Assembly: GCA_027491315.1 (NCBI GenBank)
Contig: JAIXWL010000012.1
Span: 62,001-126,000 of the forward strand
Direction: 5' to 3'
Source of the DNA: Cytophagaceae bacterium
Lineage (GTDB): Bacteria > Bacteroidota > Bacteroidia > Cytophagales > Spirosomataceae
Length of the DNA stretch: 64,000 nucleotides
Positions 35,528-45,063 of this stretch are shown piece by piece (position 1 is the first letter of the stretch; each line of letters begins with the position of its first letter). The position numbers and the translations under genes were made by a program. The notes below the pieces were generated by a model. It saw only the letters and a list, made by a program, of their open reading frames with translations, was not told where the DNA came from and ran no database searches.

Positions 35528-37558
35528 TTAACTCACTGAAGCACCATTCCAAATGCTGGAATCCGGTTCAATAAATGATAATTTTCCATCCTGCCCCTCT
35601 GCCATTAGAATCATCCCCTCACTTTCCAAGCCCATCATTTTTCGAGGAGCCAAGTTGGCCAAGAAGGTAACCTTTCTTCCAACTACTTGATCAACATCAA
35701 AATGCTCCGCAATTCCACTTAAAATAGTTCTTTGACGTAAACCATCATCAACCGTCAATTTGAGCAACTTCTTACTTTTCTCCATTTTTTCTGCCGCAAT
35801 CACCTGACCAATTCGAATATCCATTTTGGCAAAACTCTCAAAATCGACGGTATCCTTAATCGGATTTGGCTGTTTTGATTGAAGTAACATCTGCTGTTTG
35901 CTTTGTTGCAACTTTTCTACTTGCTTTTGGATGACATCATCCTCTAATTTTTCGAACAATAAGCCCGGATTTTTCAAGCTAGTACCTACCGGAATACTCT
36001 CAAAATCACCCAAAAGTGCCCAATCAGCCTTCGCTATCCCTAAAGAATTGCGTAATTTTTGAGTTGTAAATGGTAAAAATGGCTCTAAGGCTATGCTGAC
36101 ATGAGAGACTAACTGTATGGCATAGTTTAAAACATGACCAGCCTTTTCAGGATTTTCTTTCATCAGCTTCCATGGTTCAGCCTCAGCTAAGTATTTATTA
36201 CCTAACCTGGCAACTTCCATAGCGTATACCAAAGCATCTCTAAATTTATATCCTTCTAATGCTGCAGCTAATTTATCTGGAATTTCACTTAAGGATTTCT
36301 TGAGTTCAATTTCCAAAGGGCTATCCTCCAATTTAGTTGGGACCTTGGATTCGAAGTTTTTATCTAAAAGCACAAATGCTCGATTGACAAAATTGCCTAG
36401 AATAGCTACCAACTCAGAATTATTCTTGGTCTGAAAATCAGCCCAAGTGAAATCAGCATCTTTAGTTTCTGGGCTTGAGGCTGTTAAGGCATAACGCAAA
36501 ACATCTTGCTTACCTGGAAATTCTTTTAAGTACTCATGCAACCAAACTGCCCAATTCCTAGAAGTCGAAATCTTATCACCCTCTAAATTCATGAATTCAT
36601 TGGCAGGAACTTGATCAGCAAGTTGATAATCTCCATGTGCCATGCACATCGCAGGGAAAATCAAGCAATGAAATACAATATTATCCTTACCAATAAAATG
36701 AACAATCCTACTGTCCTTATCCTTCCAATATTTCTCCCAATCTGGCCTTAATTGGCTGGTCATGGAAATATAGCCGATCGGAGCGTCAAACCAGACATAT
36801 AAAACCTTACCCTCGTTGCCCTCAATCGGCACGGGTACCCCCCAAGTTAAATCTCGAGTCATGGCACGCGGCTTTAATCCATCATTTAACCAAGATTTCA
36901 CTTGGCCCGATACATTGGATTTCCACTCAGGATGCGAAGCCACATATTTTTCTAATTCAGGTTGCCATTGATCTAAAGGCAAAAACCAGTTTTTGGTCGG
37001 ACGTAAAGAAGGAGCAGAACCACTTAAGGTAGATTTTGGGTTGATTAATTCATTGGGAGATAATGTGGTACCACATTTTTCACATTGATCCCCATAGGCC
37101 CCCGGCTGGTGACAGCTAGGGCACTCCCCTACGATGTAGCGATCAGCAAGAAACTGACCCGCTTCTTCATCGTAAAATTGCTCTGTTACTTCTTCAATAA
37201 ATTTACCCTCTTGGTATAATTTCAAAAAGAATTCTTGAGACAGTTTATGGTGCACAGGATCAGAAGTTCTTCCGTAGATATCAAAAGAAATCCCAAATTC
37301 CTCAAATGATTGTTTAATTTCTTTGTAGTAATAATCAACTACTTCTTGTGGAGTTTTTCCTTCTTTCTGAGCCTTGATGGTGATTGGTACCCCATGTTCA
37401 TCCGTACCTGAAACAAAAATGACATCCTTATTTTGAAGTCGTAAAAAACGAACATAAATATCTGCAGGTAAGTAACATCCTGCCAAATGACCAATATGAA
37501 TGGGCCCATTGGCATAAATTAACGCGGCAGTGACTGTAGTTCGTTTAAATTCTGACAT
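35528..37558 (-). CDS. metG: Methionine--tRNA ligase (start MSEFKRTTV)
   Basis: TAALIYANGPIHIGHLAGCYLPADIYVRF, VSGTDEHGVPI, GECPSCHQPGAYGDQCEKCG, KISTSRNWAVWL; C-terminal tRNA-binding domain DIRIGQVIAAEKMEKSKKLLKLTVDDG. Confidence 0.97.
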   Translation of the reverse strand: MSEFKRTTVTAALIYANGPIHIGHLAGCYLPADIYVRFLRLQNKDVIFVSGTDEHGVPITIKAQKEGKTPQEVVDYYYKEIKQSFEEFGISFDIYGRTSDPVHHKLSQEFFLKLYQEGKFIEEVTEQFYDEEAGQFLADRYIVGECPSCHQPGAYGDQCEKCGTTLSPNELINPKSTLSGSAPSLRPTKNWFLPLDQWQPELEKYVASHPEWKSNVSGQVKSWLNDGLKPRAMTRDLTWGVPVPIEGNEGKVLYVWFDAPIGYISMTSQLRPDWEKYWKDKDSRIVHFIGKDNIVFHCLIFPAMCMAHGDYQLADQVPANEFMNLEGDKISTSRNWAVWLHEYLKEFPGKQDVLRYALTASSPETKDADFTWADFQTKNNSELVAILGNFVNRAFVLLDKNFESKVPTKLEDSPLEIELKKSLSEIPDKLAAALEGYKFRDALVYAMEVARLGNKYLAEAEPWKLMKENPEKAGHVLNYAIQLVSHVSIALEPFLPFTTQKLRNSLGIAKADWALLGDFESIPVGTSLKNPGLLFEKLEDDVIQKQVEKLQQSKQQMLLQSKQPNPIKDTVDFESFAKMDIRIGQVIAAEKMEKSKKLLKLTVDDGLRQRTILSGIAEHFDVDQVVGRKVTFLANLAPRKMMGLESEGMILMAEGQDGKLSFIEPDSSIWNGASVS

Positions 37559-37699
37559 ATCTATAATTAAAATGAAATACAAATTTAGCTAAAAAACAGC
37601 ATTTTGAACCCGAATAAATGTGTTAAAATCTTGAGCTAAGGTTTGCAAGTAAAAAAACAAAGAGTTATATTTGCGGACATTTTAAAAATCATTACGTAC

Positions 37700-37894
37700 A
37701 TGTTAATAATTTCAATCAAAGAAAACGAGTCAATAGACAAAGCATTAAAGCGATTCAAAAAGAAATTCGAGAAGACGGGTGTAGTTAAAGAATTGCGTAG
37801 AAGATCTGCTTTCGAAAAACCATCTATCGCTCGCCGTACTGAATTGATTCGTGCGTCTTACAAGCAAAAAACTTACGGGAATATCAATAACTAA
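37700..37894 (+). CDS. rpsU: 30S ribosomal protein S21
   Basis: MLIISIKENESIDKALKRFKKKFEKTGVVKELRRRSAFEKPSIARR. Confidence 0.95.
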   Translation: MLIISIKENESIDKALKRFKKKFEKTGVVKELRRRSAFEKPSIARRTELIRASYKQKTYGNINN

Positions 37895-37927
37895 TTCCCC
37901 TAATTTCTAATAATTGACTACTTTCGA

Positions 37928-38809
37928 GTGATGAATTCGGACGTAGTCAATTTTTTTTTGGAACATTTATCGGTGGAGCGACGCTGCAGTGCGCACACCA
38001 TCAAGTCCTATTCGACTGATTTAAAACAGTTTAGCCTCTTTCTTGAGGAACAAACTAATTCCCTTTCCTACACACAAGTAAATCCTGGAATTATTCGCCT
38101 TTGGCTGGTTGAATTGTCCGAAAAATCCATTGAAAATCGGAGTATTAATCGAAAATTAGCCAGCCTGAGAACCTTTTATAAATTTTTATTACAAAAAGGA
38201 CTAATCCAAGAAAATCCACTTTTACCCATTAGAACCATTAAAACCAGAAAAAAGCTTCCTCAATTCTTGCGAGAGAGCGAGATGGCTGAGATTAAGCTAG
38301 TGGATGAAGGAGATCAAAATTTTGAATCACTCCGAGACCAGCTGATACTATTTTTATTATACGGAACCGGTATGCGCTTAGCTGAACTCATTTCATTACA
38401 AAAAAGTCATATCAACCTACTTCAGGCAACATTACGCGTATTAGGAAAAAGAAATAAAGAAAGAATTATTCCGATACCAGCCTTCCTATTACAACTCATA
38501 AAAAAATACTTACAAGTTTGTCCCTTTGAAAGTCCTTATTTGATTGTCGATAATAAAGGAAAAGAGGTTTATCCTATGTTTGTACAAAGGTTGGTTAAAA
38601 AGCAATTAGGGGAAATAAGTACCCTAGAGAAGCTATCTCCTCACGTACTAAGGCATACCTATGCGACACATTTATTGAACAATGGTGCTGATTTAAATGC
38701 CATTAAGGAGTTGTTAGGACATGCTAACCTAGCAGCTACCCAGGTGTACACGCACAATTCCATGGAAAAAATCAAAGAGATATATGCTCAAGCTCACCCC
38801 AAAGCCTAA
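37928..38809 (+). CDS. xerC: Tyrosine recombinase XerC/XerD
   Basis: SAHTIKSYSTDLKQF, LLYGTGMRLAELISL, LRVLGKRNKERIIPIP, SPHVLRHTYATHLLNNGADLNAIKELLGHANLAATQVYTH. Confidence 0.92.
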   Translation: MMNSDVVNFFLEHLSVERRCSAHTIKSYSTDLKQFSLFLEEQTNSLSYTQVNPGIIRLWLVELSEKSIENRSINRKLASLRTFYKFLLQKGLIQENPLLPIRTIKTRKKLPQFLRESEMAEIKLVDEGDQNFESLRDQLILFLLYGTGMRLAELISLQKSHINLLQATLRVLGKRNKERIIPIPAFLLQLIKKYLQVCPFESPYLIVDNKGKEVYPMFVQRLVKKQLGEISTLEKLSPHVLRHTYATHLLNNGADLNAIKELLGHANLAATQVYTHNSMEKIKEIYAQAHPKA

Positions 38810-39741
38810 TTAGACAAAACCATAGGGCCTTGTTGATTGATGGGTGAAACAAAAATATCAGAACCAATTCCCACTTCTGCAAACTGCCTTCTCATGGCCT
38901 CAGCTACTTGCTGTGCCACTTCCTCCCCTCTGGATAAGGCAAATAATGAGGGACCAGAACCGGAAATGGAACAACCTAATGCTCCAGATTGTAAGGCTGC
39001 TGATTTTACTTCGGCAAATTGTGGAATTAAAATAGCGCGAGATGGCTCAATGATAACATCCACTAAAGATCTACCAATCAAGGCATAATCGGGTAACATT
39101 AATCCTGCTACCAAACCTGCCACATTCCCCATTTGGGTTATGGTAGTAGCTAATGAAATTTCTTTATCTAAAATACCGCGAGCATCTTTGGTATTCACTT
39201 CAATATGTGGATGAACGATACTGGCATAAAGCTCTGAAGGCGTGGCTATCTGGATGATATCCAATGGATCATAACTTCGAATGATGATAAATCCACCCAA
39301 TAAGCTAGGACCCACATTATCTGCATGAGCAGAACCACAGGCCACACGCTCCCCTTCCATAGCAAAAGGAAGTAATTCTTTCTGAGTCAATGGTTTACCC
39401 ATCAATTTATTAGCTGCAAATACACCGGCAACAGCCGAAGCTGCCGAAGAACCAAGCCCCGAACCCAAAGGCATGTCTTTGTGCAAGGATAAATTAAACC
39501 CTTGGTCTTCTCGACCGATATGAGCCAAATATTTCTGAATGGCTATTCCAGCCGTATTTTTAGCAACGTCCAGCGGTAAGCGGCCGTCATCTCCGGTAAT
39601 TTCAATGATACTAATCCCAGGTTCTGCTCTTTTTTCCAGGACAATTTCATCACCTGGACGATTAACCGCAAATCCGAAAATATCAAATCCACAAGCTACA
39701 TTGGCAACAGTGGCAGGGGCATATACACGTATTTTTTCCAT
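38806..39741 (-). CDS. thrB: Homoserine kinase
   Basis: VYAPATVANVACGFDIFGFAVN, DMPLGSGLGSSAASAVAGVFAAN, GCSISGSGPSLFALS; adjacent to thrA. Confidence 0.95.
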   Translation of the reverse strand: MEKIRVYAPATVANVACGFDIFGFAVNRPGDEIVLEKRAEPGISIIEITGDDGRLPLDVAKNTAGIAIQKYLAHIGREDQGFNLSLHKDMPLGSGLGSSAASAVAGVFAANKLMGKPLTQKELLPFAMEGERVACGSAHADNVGPSLLGGFIIIRSYDPLDIIQIATPSELYASIVHPHIEVNTKDARGILDKEISLATTITQMGNVAGLVAGLMLPDYALIGRSLVDVIIEPSRAILIPQFAEVKSAALQSGALGCSISGSGPSLFALSRGEEVAQQVAEAMRRQFAEVGIGSDIFVSPINQQGPMVLSN

Positions 39742-39750
39742 CTTTTGTGA

Positions 39751-42204
39751 TTAGCTACCCATTGAAACGATATCGGCAAATACACCTGAGGCAGTTACCT
39801 CAGCACCTGCACCAGGCCCTTTGATTACCAAAGGTCTGTCATGGTACCTCTTAGTAGTAAAGGCAATCACATTATCCGCTCCATCCATTTGATAAAAAGG
39901 ATGCTGAGCATCAATTTCCCGCAAACCTATGGTAATTTTTTGATTTTCAAGTGCGGCAATATAGCGTAATACATGACCTCTTTCCGAGGCCGAAGCTACC
40001 ATTTGTTCAAAATAATCATTTGCTTTTTCAAGTTCTGCAAAGAACTCATCCACCGTGGCAGCTTGTTCGCAAGCCGGTGGAATAATTTTATCAATGGTGA
40101 TATCCGAAAATTCTAATTTCAAACCGATTTCACGACTTAAAATCAAAATTTTACGAGCCACGTCCATCCCACTCAAATCTTCTCTAGGATCAGGTTCTGT
40201 GTAACCTTTGGCCTTGGCCTCTCTTAAAACCTCTGCAAAGGAACGTCCAGGTTTAAATTGATTGAATATAAAAGATAAGGTACCTGATAAAATTCCCTCT
40301 ATTTTTTCGAAACGATCACCTGAAGCAATTAAACCCTGAAGTGTATTAATAACTGGCAAACCAGCCCCCACATTGGTCTCGTATAAGAATTTTACACCTT
40401 TCTCAAGGGCTGTTTGATGTAATTCCGCATATAATGGATAAGGTCCAGAATTGGCTACTTTATTAGGAGTAACTACCGAAATATTGGACTTAAACAAGCC
40501 TAAATAATGGTTATAAATCTGCTTATCTGCTGTACAATCAGCAAAAATGGAATTGGGAAGATTAAGATTCTTAATTTGATCTATGAAACTTGTTAGATCT
40601 TGAGATTTTCCATGTTTAGCCAATTGATCTAAGGCTGTTTTAACGTCAATTCCCTTTTCCTGAATCAATTGCTGTCTAGAATTAGCAATACCGACTAATT
40701 TGACCTTAAGTCCGCGGTATTTAGCCAAATAACGTTCTTGACCGGCCAATTGATCCAATAAAGTCTTTCCAATTAATCCAGTACCAACTAAAAACAAATG
40801 CAATGTTTTTAATTGGGAGAAGAAAAATGTTTCATGAATAACATTCAGCGCTTTGGATAAATCTTTCTGCTCTATGACCACAGAAATATTTAATTCCGAT
40901 GATCCTTGGGCGGTTGCCACAATATTAATTCCATTTTTTCCTAAAACGGAAAATAATTTACCACTAACACCCGTATGCTTACGCATACCCTCCCCCACAA
41001 CGGCAATGACAGAAAGATTGGATTGAATATCGATTCCTTCAATATCTCCCATCGCCATTTCTTGGGCAAACTCTACCTCCAAAATCTCTCTTACGCGATC
41101 AGCATTTTGAGGCTCAATGGCGAAACAAATGGAATGTTCTGAGGAAGCTTGAGAAATTAAAATAACCGATATTTTCTCTCTGGCTAAAACAGTAAATAAT
41201 TTGGCAGATACCCCTGCTACCCCTATCATTCCTGAACCTTGTAAGTTGACTAAGGCAAGGGAATCAATGGAGCTAATACCTGTGATGATATATGGATTTG
41301 GCTTTTGTTCCTTACTTACAACCGTACCTTTGAAACCAAGATTAAAGGTATTTAATACACGAATGGGTATATTTTTAGCAAATGCAGGCTGCAATGAAGG
41401 CGGATAAATGACTTTTGCTCCAAAATGGGTCAGCTCCATAGCCTCAGCATAGCTGATGGAAGGAATGGTGAAAGCATTACTTACTTTTCTTGGATCAGCC
41501 GTCATCATGCCATCCACATCGGTCCAAATTTCTATTTCTTGAACAGCCAAGGCTGCACCGAGCACGGAAGCCGTATAATCAGATCCACCTCGCCCTAATG
41601 TAGTGGTTTCACCTTGAGAATTAGAGCCAATAAAACCGGTAATTAAACAGATTTCTTCGGCATGCTGTGAAAAATACGATTGAATTAATTGATTTGTTTG
41701 AATAAAATCAACCTCAGATTTCCCAAAGCTATCATTGGTTTTGATGAACAATCGGGCATCCACAAAAAGTACAGGCAGGCCTTTTTCTTTTAGTATGGCT
41801 GTGATTAAGGAGGTGGAAAGTCGCTCTCCAAAACTAACTAACAAATCAGAGGTCTTGGGGGAAATTTCTTTTACAAGGGCTATTCCTTTTAATACATCCC
41901 TTAATTCATTGACTAAGGTTCGAATATGAGCAATCACTTGTGACTGACCTTTCAAAGGAATGAAGTGTTTGATTACTTCAAAATGCCTAGTTTCAATGGT
42001 TTCAATTAATTGCAAATAAGGTTCTTTACCTTGAGATGCCAATTTACCTGCCTCCAACAACGAGTTGGTAACTCCGCTCATTGCGGAAAATACCACGGCA
42101 AACTGTTTAGATGATTTCCAATTGGATTCTATGACGGTTAAGACGGACTGGATACTCTCTACGCTCCCACAACTGGTCCCTCCGAATTTTAAAATTTTTT
42201 CCAT
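39751..42204 (-). CDS. thrA: Bifunctional aspartate kinase / homoserine dehydrogenase
   Basis: KFGGTSCGSVESIQSV, TLGRGGSDYTASVLGAAL, ACT regions, then LVGTGLIGKTLLDQL...TNVGAGLPVINTLQGLIASGDRFEKIEGILSGTLSFIFN. Confidence 0.96.
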   Translation of the reverse strand: MEKILKFGGTSCGSVESIQSVLTVIESNWKSSKQFAVVFSAMSGVTNSLLEAGKLASQGKEPYLQLIETIETRHFEVIKHFIPLKGQSQVIAHIRTLVNELRDVLKGIALVKEISPKTSDLLVSFGERLSTSLITAILKEKGLPVLFVDARLFIKTNDSFGKSEVDFIQTNQLIQSYFSQHAEEICLITGFIGSNSQGETTTLGRGGSDYTASVLGAALAVQEIEIWTDVDGMMTADPRKVSNAFTIPSISYAEAMELTHFGAKVIYPPSLQPAFAKNIPIRVLNTFNLGFKGTVVSKEQKPNPYIITGISSIDSLALVNLQGSGMIGVAGVSAKLFTVLAREKISVILISQASSEHSICFAIEPQNADRVREILEVEFAQEMAMGDIEGIDIQSNLSVIAVVGEGMRKHTGVSGKLFSVLGKNGINIVATAQGSSELNISVVIEQKDLSKALNVIHETFFFSQLKTLHLFLVGTGLIGKTLLDQLAGQERYLAKYRGLKVKLVGIANSRQQLIQEKGIDVKTALDQLAKHGKSQDLTSFIDQIKNLNLPNSIFADCTADKQIYNHYLGLFKSNISVVTPNKVANSGPYPLYAELHQTALEKGVKFLYETNVGAGLPVINTLQGLIASGDRFEKIEGILSGTLSFIFNQFKPGRSFAEVLREAKAKGYTEPDPREDLSGMDVARKILILSREIGLKLEFSDITIDKIIPPACEQAATVDEFFAELEKANDYFEQMVASASERGHVLRYIAALENQKITIGLREIDAQHPFYQMDGADNVIAFTTKRYHDRPLVIKGPGAGAEVTASGVFADIVSMGS

Positions 42205-42269
42205 TAAGTATGAAGAGAAAAATGATACTTACCTCTACAAACAGGCAAGAATTCAACAAATATACGAGA

Positions 42270-42783
42270 TTAGGCTGTATTATTCCCTATAATCCGGTGC
42301 CCACCTCGTCTCCTTTTGGATATTTTTCGATAGTTTTCAGAAAGAACTGAAATATTTCCATCTACTTCAAAAACGGCTAAATCTACATCAGCTAATTTTT
42401 CAACACCATGCTCACGGATGGCGGCTTCTAATTCTTCTAGGGTCAGGCTGGCTTCTTTGAGGCCAGCAGGCTTTAAAACCCCTTGATAAATTAATAAGAT
42501 AGGTTCTCCATCGATGGCTTTCGACCAAAATTTATTGGAAGTTATTATCTTTTTTAAATAAAAAATTCATTAAAAATAGTGCCAAAGCGGCAACTAAACC
42601 GCCCACCAAACTAGCGTCTTCACCTACCATGGCGGTTTGTACAGAATTTGAAATAAGGAGAATAAATACTACGTCTACGACAGATAATTGGGCAAATTCA
42701 CGTTTCCCAAAAAGACGAATAGCCGCCACGATGAATACGTAGACGGCTATTGATTTAAGGGCGATAAGTACATAGCCCTCCAT
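42270..42783 (-). pseudogene. DUF421 (YetF-like) membrane protein with apparent single-base frameshift at the T6/A6 run 42550-42555
   Basis: N-terminal ORF (MEGYVLIALKSIAVYVFIVAAIRLFGKREFAQLSVVDVVFILLISNSVQTAM...MNFLFKK) continues in another frame as IITSNKFWSKAIDGEPILLIYQGVLKPAGLKEASLTLEELEAAIREHGVEKLADVDLAVFEVDGNISVLSE. Confidence 0.8.
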
Positions 42784-42784
42784 A

Positions 42785-43186
42785 TTATTTTTTCTTTTCT
42801 GCTGCCATCACCATCGATAGGTTTAATTTGGCGGCTAAATCATAGACATTAGTTAATTCTTGAACCGTTTGGTTGCGGTCCATGCGTACGATTAAAGTGG
42901 CTGCTTTTTTTGCAGATACTGCTTCGGTTAAAGCTAGTTCTAAATTGGCAAAATCCACTGGATTATCATCAATAAAGTAATTTCGATTTTCATCTACAGT
43001 CAAGCGAACCACTTCATTTGCTGGTGTAGGTGCTGGCTTCGCTGTTTCTGGCAGCAATAACTTGATAGCATCTGGAGAGGCTAAGGTGGAAATCATTAGA
43101 AAGAACATCAACAAAAAGAATAGAATATCTGCTAATGCGCCTGTTTCTACTTCCGAGGCTTCCCTATTTCGTTTTCTAAAATTCAT
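42785..43186 (-). CDS. exbD: ExbD/TolR family biopolymer transport protein
   Basis: ETGALADILFFLLMFFLMIS...DNPVDFANLELALTEAV...LIVRMDRNQTVQELTNVYDLA. Confidence 0.9.
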   Translation of the reverse strand: MNFRKRNREASEVETGALADILFFLLMFFLMISTLASPDAIKLLLPETAKPAPTPANEVVRLTVDENRNYFIDDNPVDFANLELALTEAVSAKKAATLIVRMDRNQTVQELTNVYDLAAKLNLSMVMAAEKKK

Positions 43187-43191
43187 ACCTC

Positions 43192-43938
43192 TTAAACTTT
43201 ATTAGCTGGCTTATGAAGGATATCCAAGAAATCAATGGCCGTAATTTCCATTTTATTAATGGTGCGATCAATCATCGTCATTAATAAAGTGTATAACACG
43301 TAGGCAATAATACCTACAATCAAACCAGAGGCCGATGTAACCATTTTTTCATAAATACCCCCAGCAATGGTGGAGATATCAATTTTATTAGAAATGGAGA
43401 TATTATGAAAGGTACGAATCATACCCGTTACTGTACCTAAGAAACCAAACATGGGGGCAATTCGAGCAATCGCACTCAAAATACCTAAATTCTTTTCCAT
43501 ATTGTAAATTTCCACTTTCGCCTTATTTTCAATGGCTGTTTCAATATCACGAATGGGAGAACCTAAACGACTTAAACCTTTCTCTAACAATTTAGCGATA
43601 GGATATTGCGATGTTTTGCAATAGGTAATCGCGCCTTGAACATTACCATTCACCAACATATCATTGATGGTATGCAGGAAATTCTCATCCAATTTGGCGG
43701 TTTTGCGAATGTATAAATAGCGCTCAATGAATAAAAATACTGCTCCAGCAAATAAGAAACCGATGGGATACATCACATACCCTCCTTTTCCTAATAAATC
43801 TAGCACAGAAAACTCTTCCACTACTTTGGTAGCTTGTTGTACGGGCTGAGCATTAACAATGGAATCGGAAACTGCAGCAGACACTGAATCGAGAGTCGAA
43901 CCTGCTTGAAGTAGAATGGAAGCTAGCGATAAAGCCAT
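43192..43938 (-). CDS. exbB: MotA/TolQ/ExbB proton channel family protein
   Basis: LSAIARIAPMFGFLGTVTGMIRTFHNIS...IAGGIYEKMVTSASGLIVGIIAYVLYTLL. Confidence 0.92.
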   Translation of the reverse strand: MALSLASILLQAGSTLDSVSAAVSDSIVNAQPVQQATKVVEEFSVLDLLGKGGYVMYPIGFLFAGAVFLFIERYLYIRKTAKLDENFLHTINDMLVNGNVQGAITYCKTSQYPIAKLLEKGLSRLGSPIRDIETAIENKAKVEIYNMEKNLGILSAIARIAPMFGFLGTVTGMIRTFHNISISNKIDISTIAGGIYEKMVTSASGLIVGIIAYVLYTLLMTMIDRTINKMEITAIDFLDILHKPANKV

Positions 43939-44002
43939 AAAAGATTAGTCTTAAATAAGGTTTACAATTGTTTACAAGTTTACGATTTTTTTTTCAAAAT
44001 CT

Positions 44003-44959
44003 CTATTCCTTTTTATCGGCTTGAGATTGCAGAAAAAACCAATATCCTTCTTTGAGGCTAAACGTCGAAATCCACATTTCAGGTATATGGTATCGATGTA
44101 AAACTTGATAAATTAAGGCATTGGCATAAGGAAAGATGCTGGCACGAAACATTTTCATGCCGGGTAAATTTACCCTTTCACCATAAGGTATTCTATCTAT
44201 CAAGGCCTTATTTTTAAGAAAATATGGGATCGATAAAGGATAAGCATAGGGAGTTAATTTCTGGAATTCCAAGTTGGTAACCCTCTCTAAATCACCAATG
44301 GTCTCAAATGCTCCAGCTGCTCCAATCAAAACTTCCGGCTGATGAGCTTGACAAAGTTGATCGAGTGGTACCAAAGCCTTTTGAATGTAATCGACCAATG
44401 ATTCATTAAAACTTTGATCATATTCACCATTCAAATGAAATAAGGATTGTAGTTGCAATCCACCTATTTCCAAACTCAATTTTCCGAGTACCTGATTCGC
44501 TTTAAATAAAATAAATTCGACACTTCCTCCACCGATATCCATTACGAGACTTGTGGCGTTCCAAGGCTGCGGTAAGGATGACTGAATACCCTGGTAGATT
44601 AATTCCGCCTCACGTATTCCTGAAATAATTTCTACTTGAATACCTAATTCTTGTTGAATTTTTTTAACTAATTCAGGTGTATTTTCCGCCCTTCTTAAAA
44701 TACTTGTACCCAATGCAACAATTTGATGGTCAGTATATTGAAATGAATTAGCTATTTGCTTAAACTCGATTAAAGTTTGAATAGCCCTATCCATTGCCTC
44801 ATCTTGCAACACATTGGATTTCATAGCACCTTTGCCCAAGGAAACAGGTCTTTGTTCATGAGCTAAGATGTGCATGGAGCCATCAGATTCTCGCTTTTGT
44901 GCAATCAATAATTGGAAGGTATTTGTACCTAAGTCGACAATCGCACGAGGCTTCATCAT
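44003..44959 (-). CDS. Ppx/GppA phosphatase family protein
   Basis: IVDLGTNTFQLLIAQ, VISG-like VEIISGIREAELIYQGIQ, LVMDIGGGSVEFILF, LIGAAGAFETIGDL. Confidence 0.92.
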   Translation of the reverse strand: MMKPRAIVDLGTNTFQLLIAQKRESDGSMHILAHEQRPVSLGKGAMKSNVLQDEAMDRAIQTLIEFKQIANSFQYTDHQIVALGTSILRRAENTPELVKKIQQELGIQVEIISGIREAELIYQGIQSSLPQPWNATSLVMDIGGGSVEFILFKANQVLGKLSLEIGGLQLQSLFHLNGEYDQSFNESLVDYIQKALVPLDQLCQAHQPEVLIGAAGAFETIGDLERVTNLEFQKLTPYAYPLSIPYFLKNKALIDRIPYGERVNLPGMKMFRASIFPYANALIYQVLHRYHIPEMWISTFSLKEGYWFFLQSQADKKE

Positions 44960-45063
44960 TATTTCTATTTTGGAACAAAATTAATCCCAAATGAGGTTAA
45001 AGTCCTGAATTATTTTCTTTATTTTAGAGGAAACGTTCGCTTCCTCCATCTCAACAAATATTT

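Noticed and set aside
37928-38809. Tyrosine recombinase as evidence of an integrative element
   Set aside because: Sequence reads as XerC/XerD housekeeping recombinase, in a housekeeping context, without att-like repeats or phage genes.
39539-39754. Antisense small ORFs across thrA/thrB, argS, M16 and other long genes in the ORF track
   Set aside because: They overlap well-supported genes on the opposite strand and show no recognisable protein features.
42546-42556. Programmed -1 ribosomal frameshift at AAAAAAG in the DUF421 gene
   Set aside because: The frame change needed is +1 (or -2) relative to the upstream ORF, not the -1 of a canonical A_AAA_AAG site; a homopolymer indel or transcriptional slippage is more economical.
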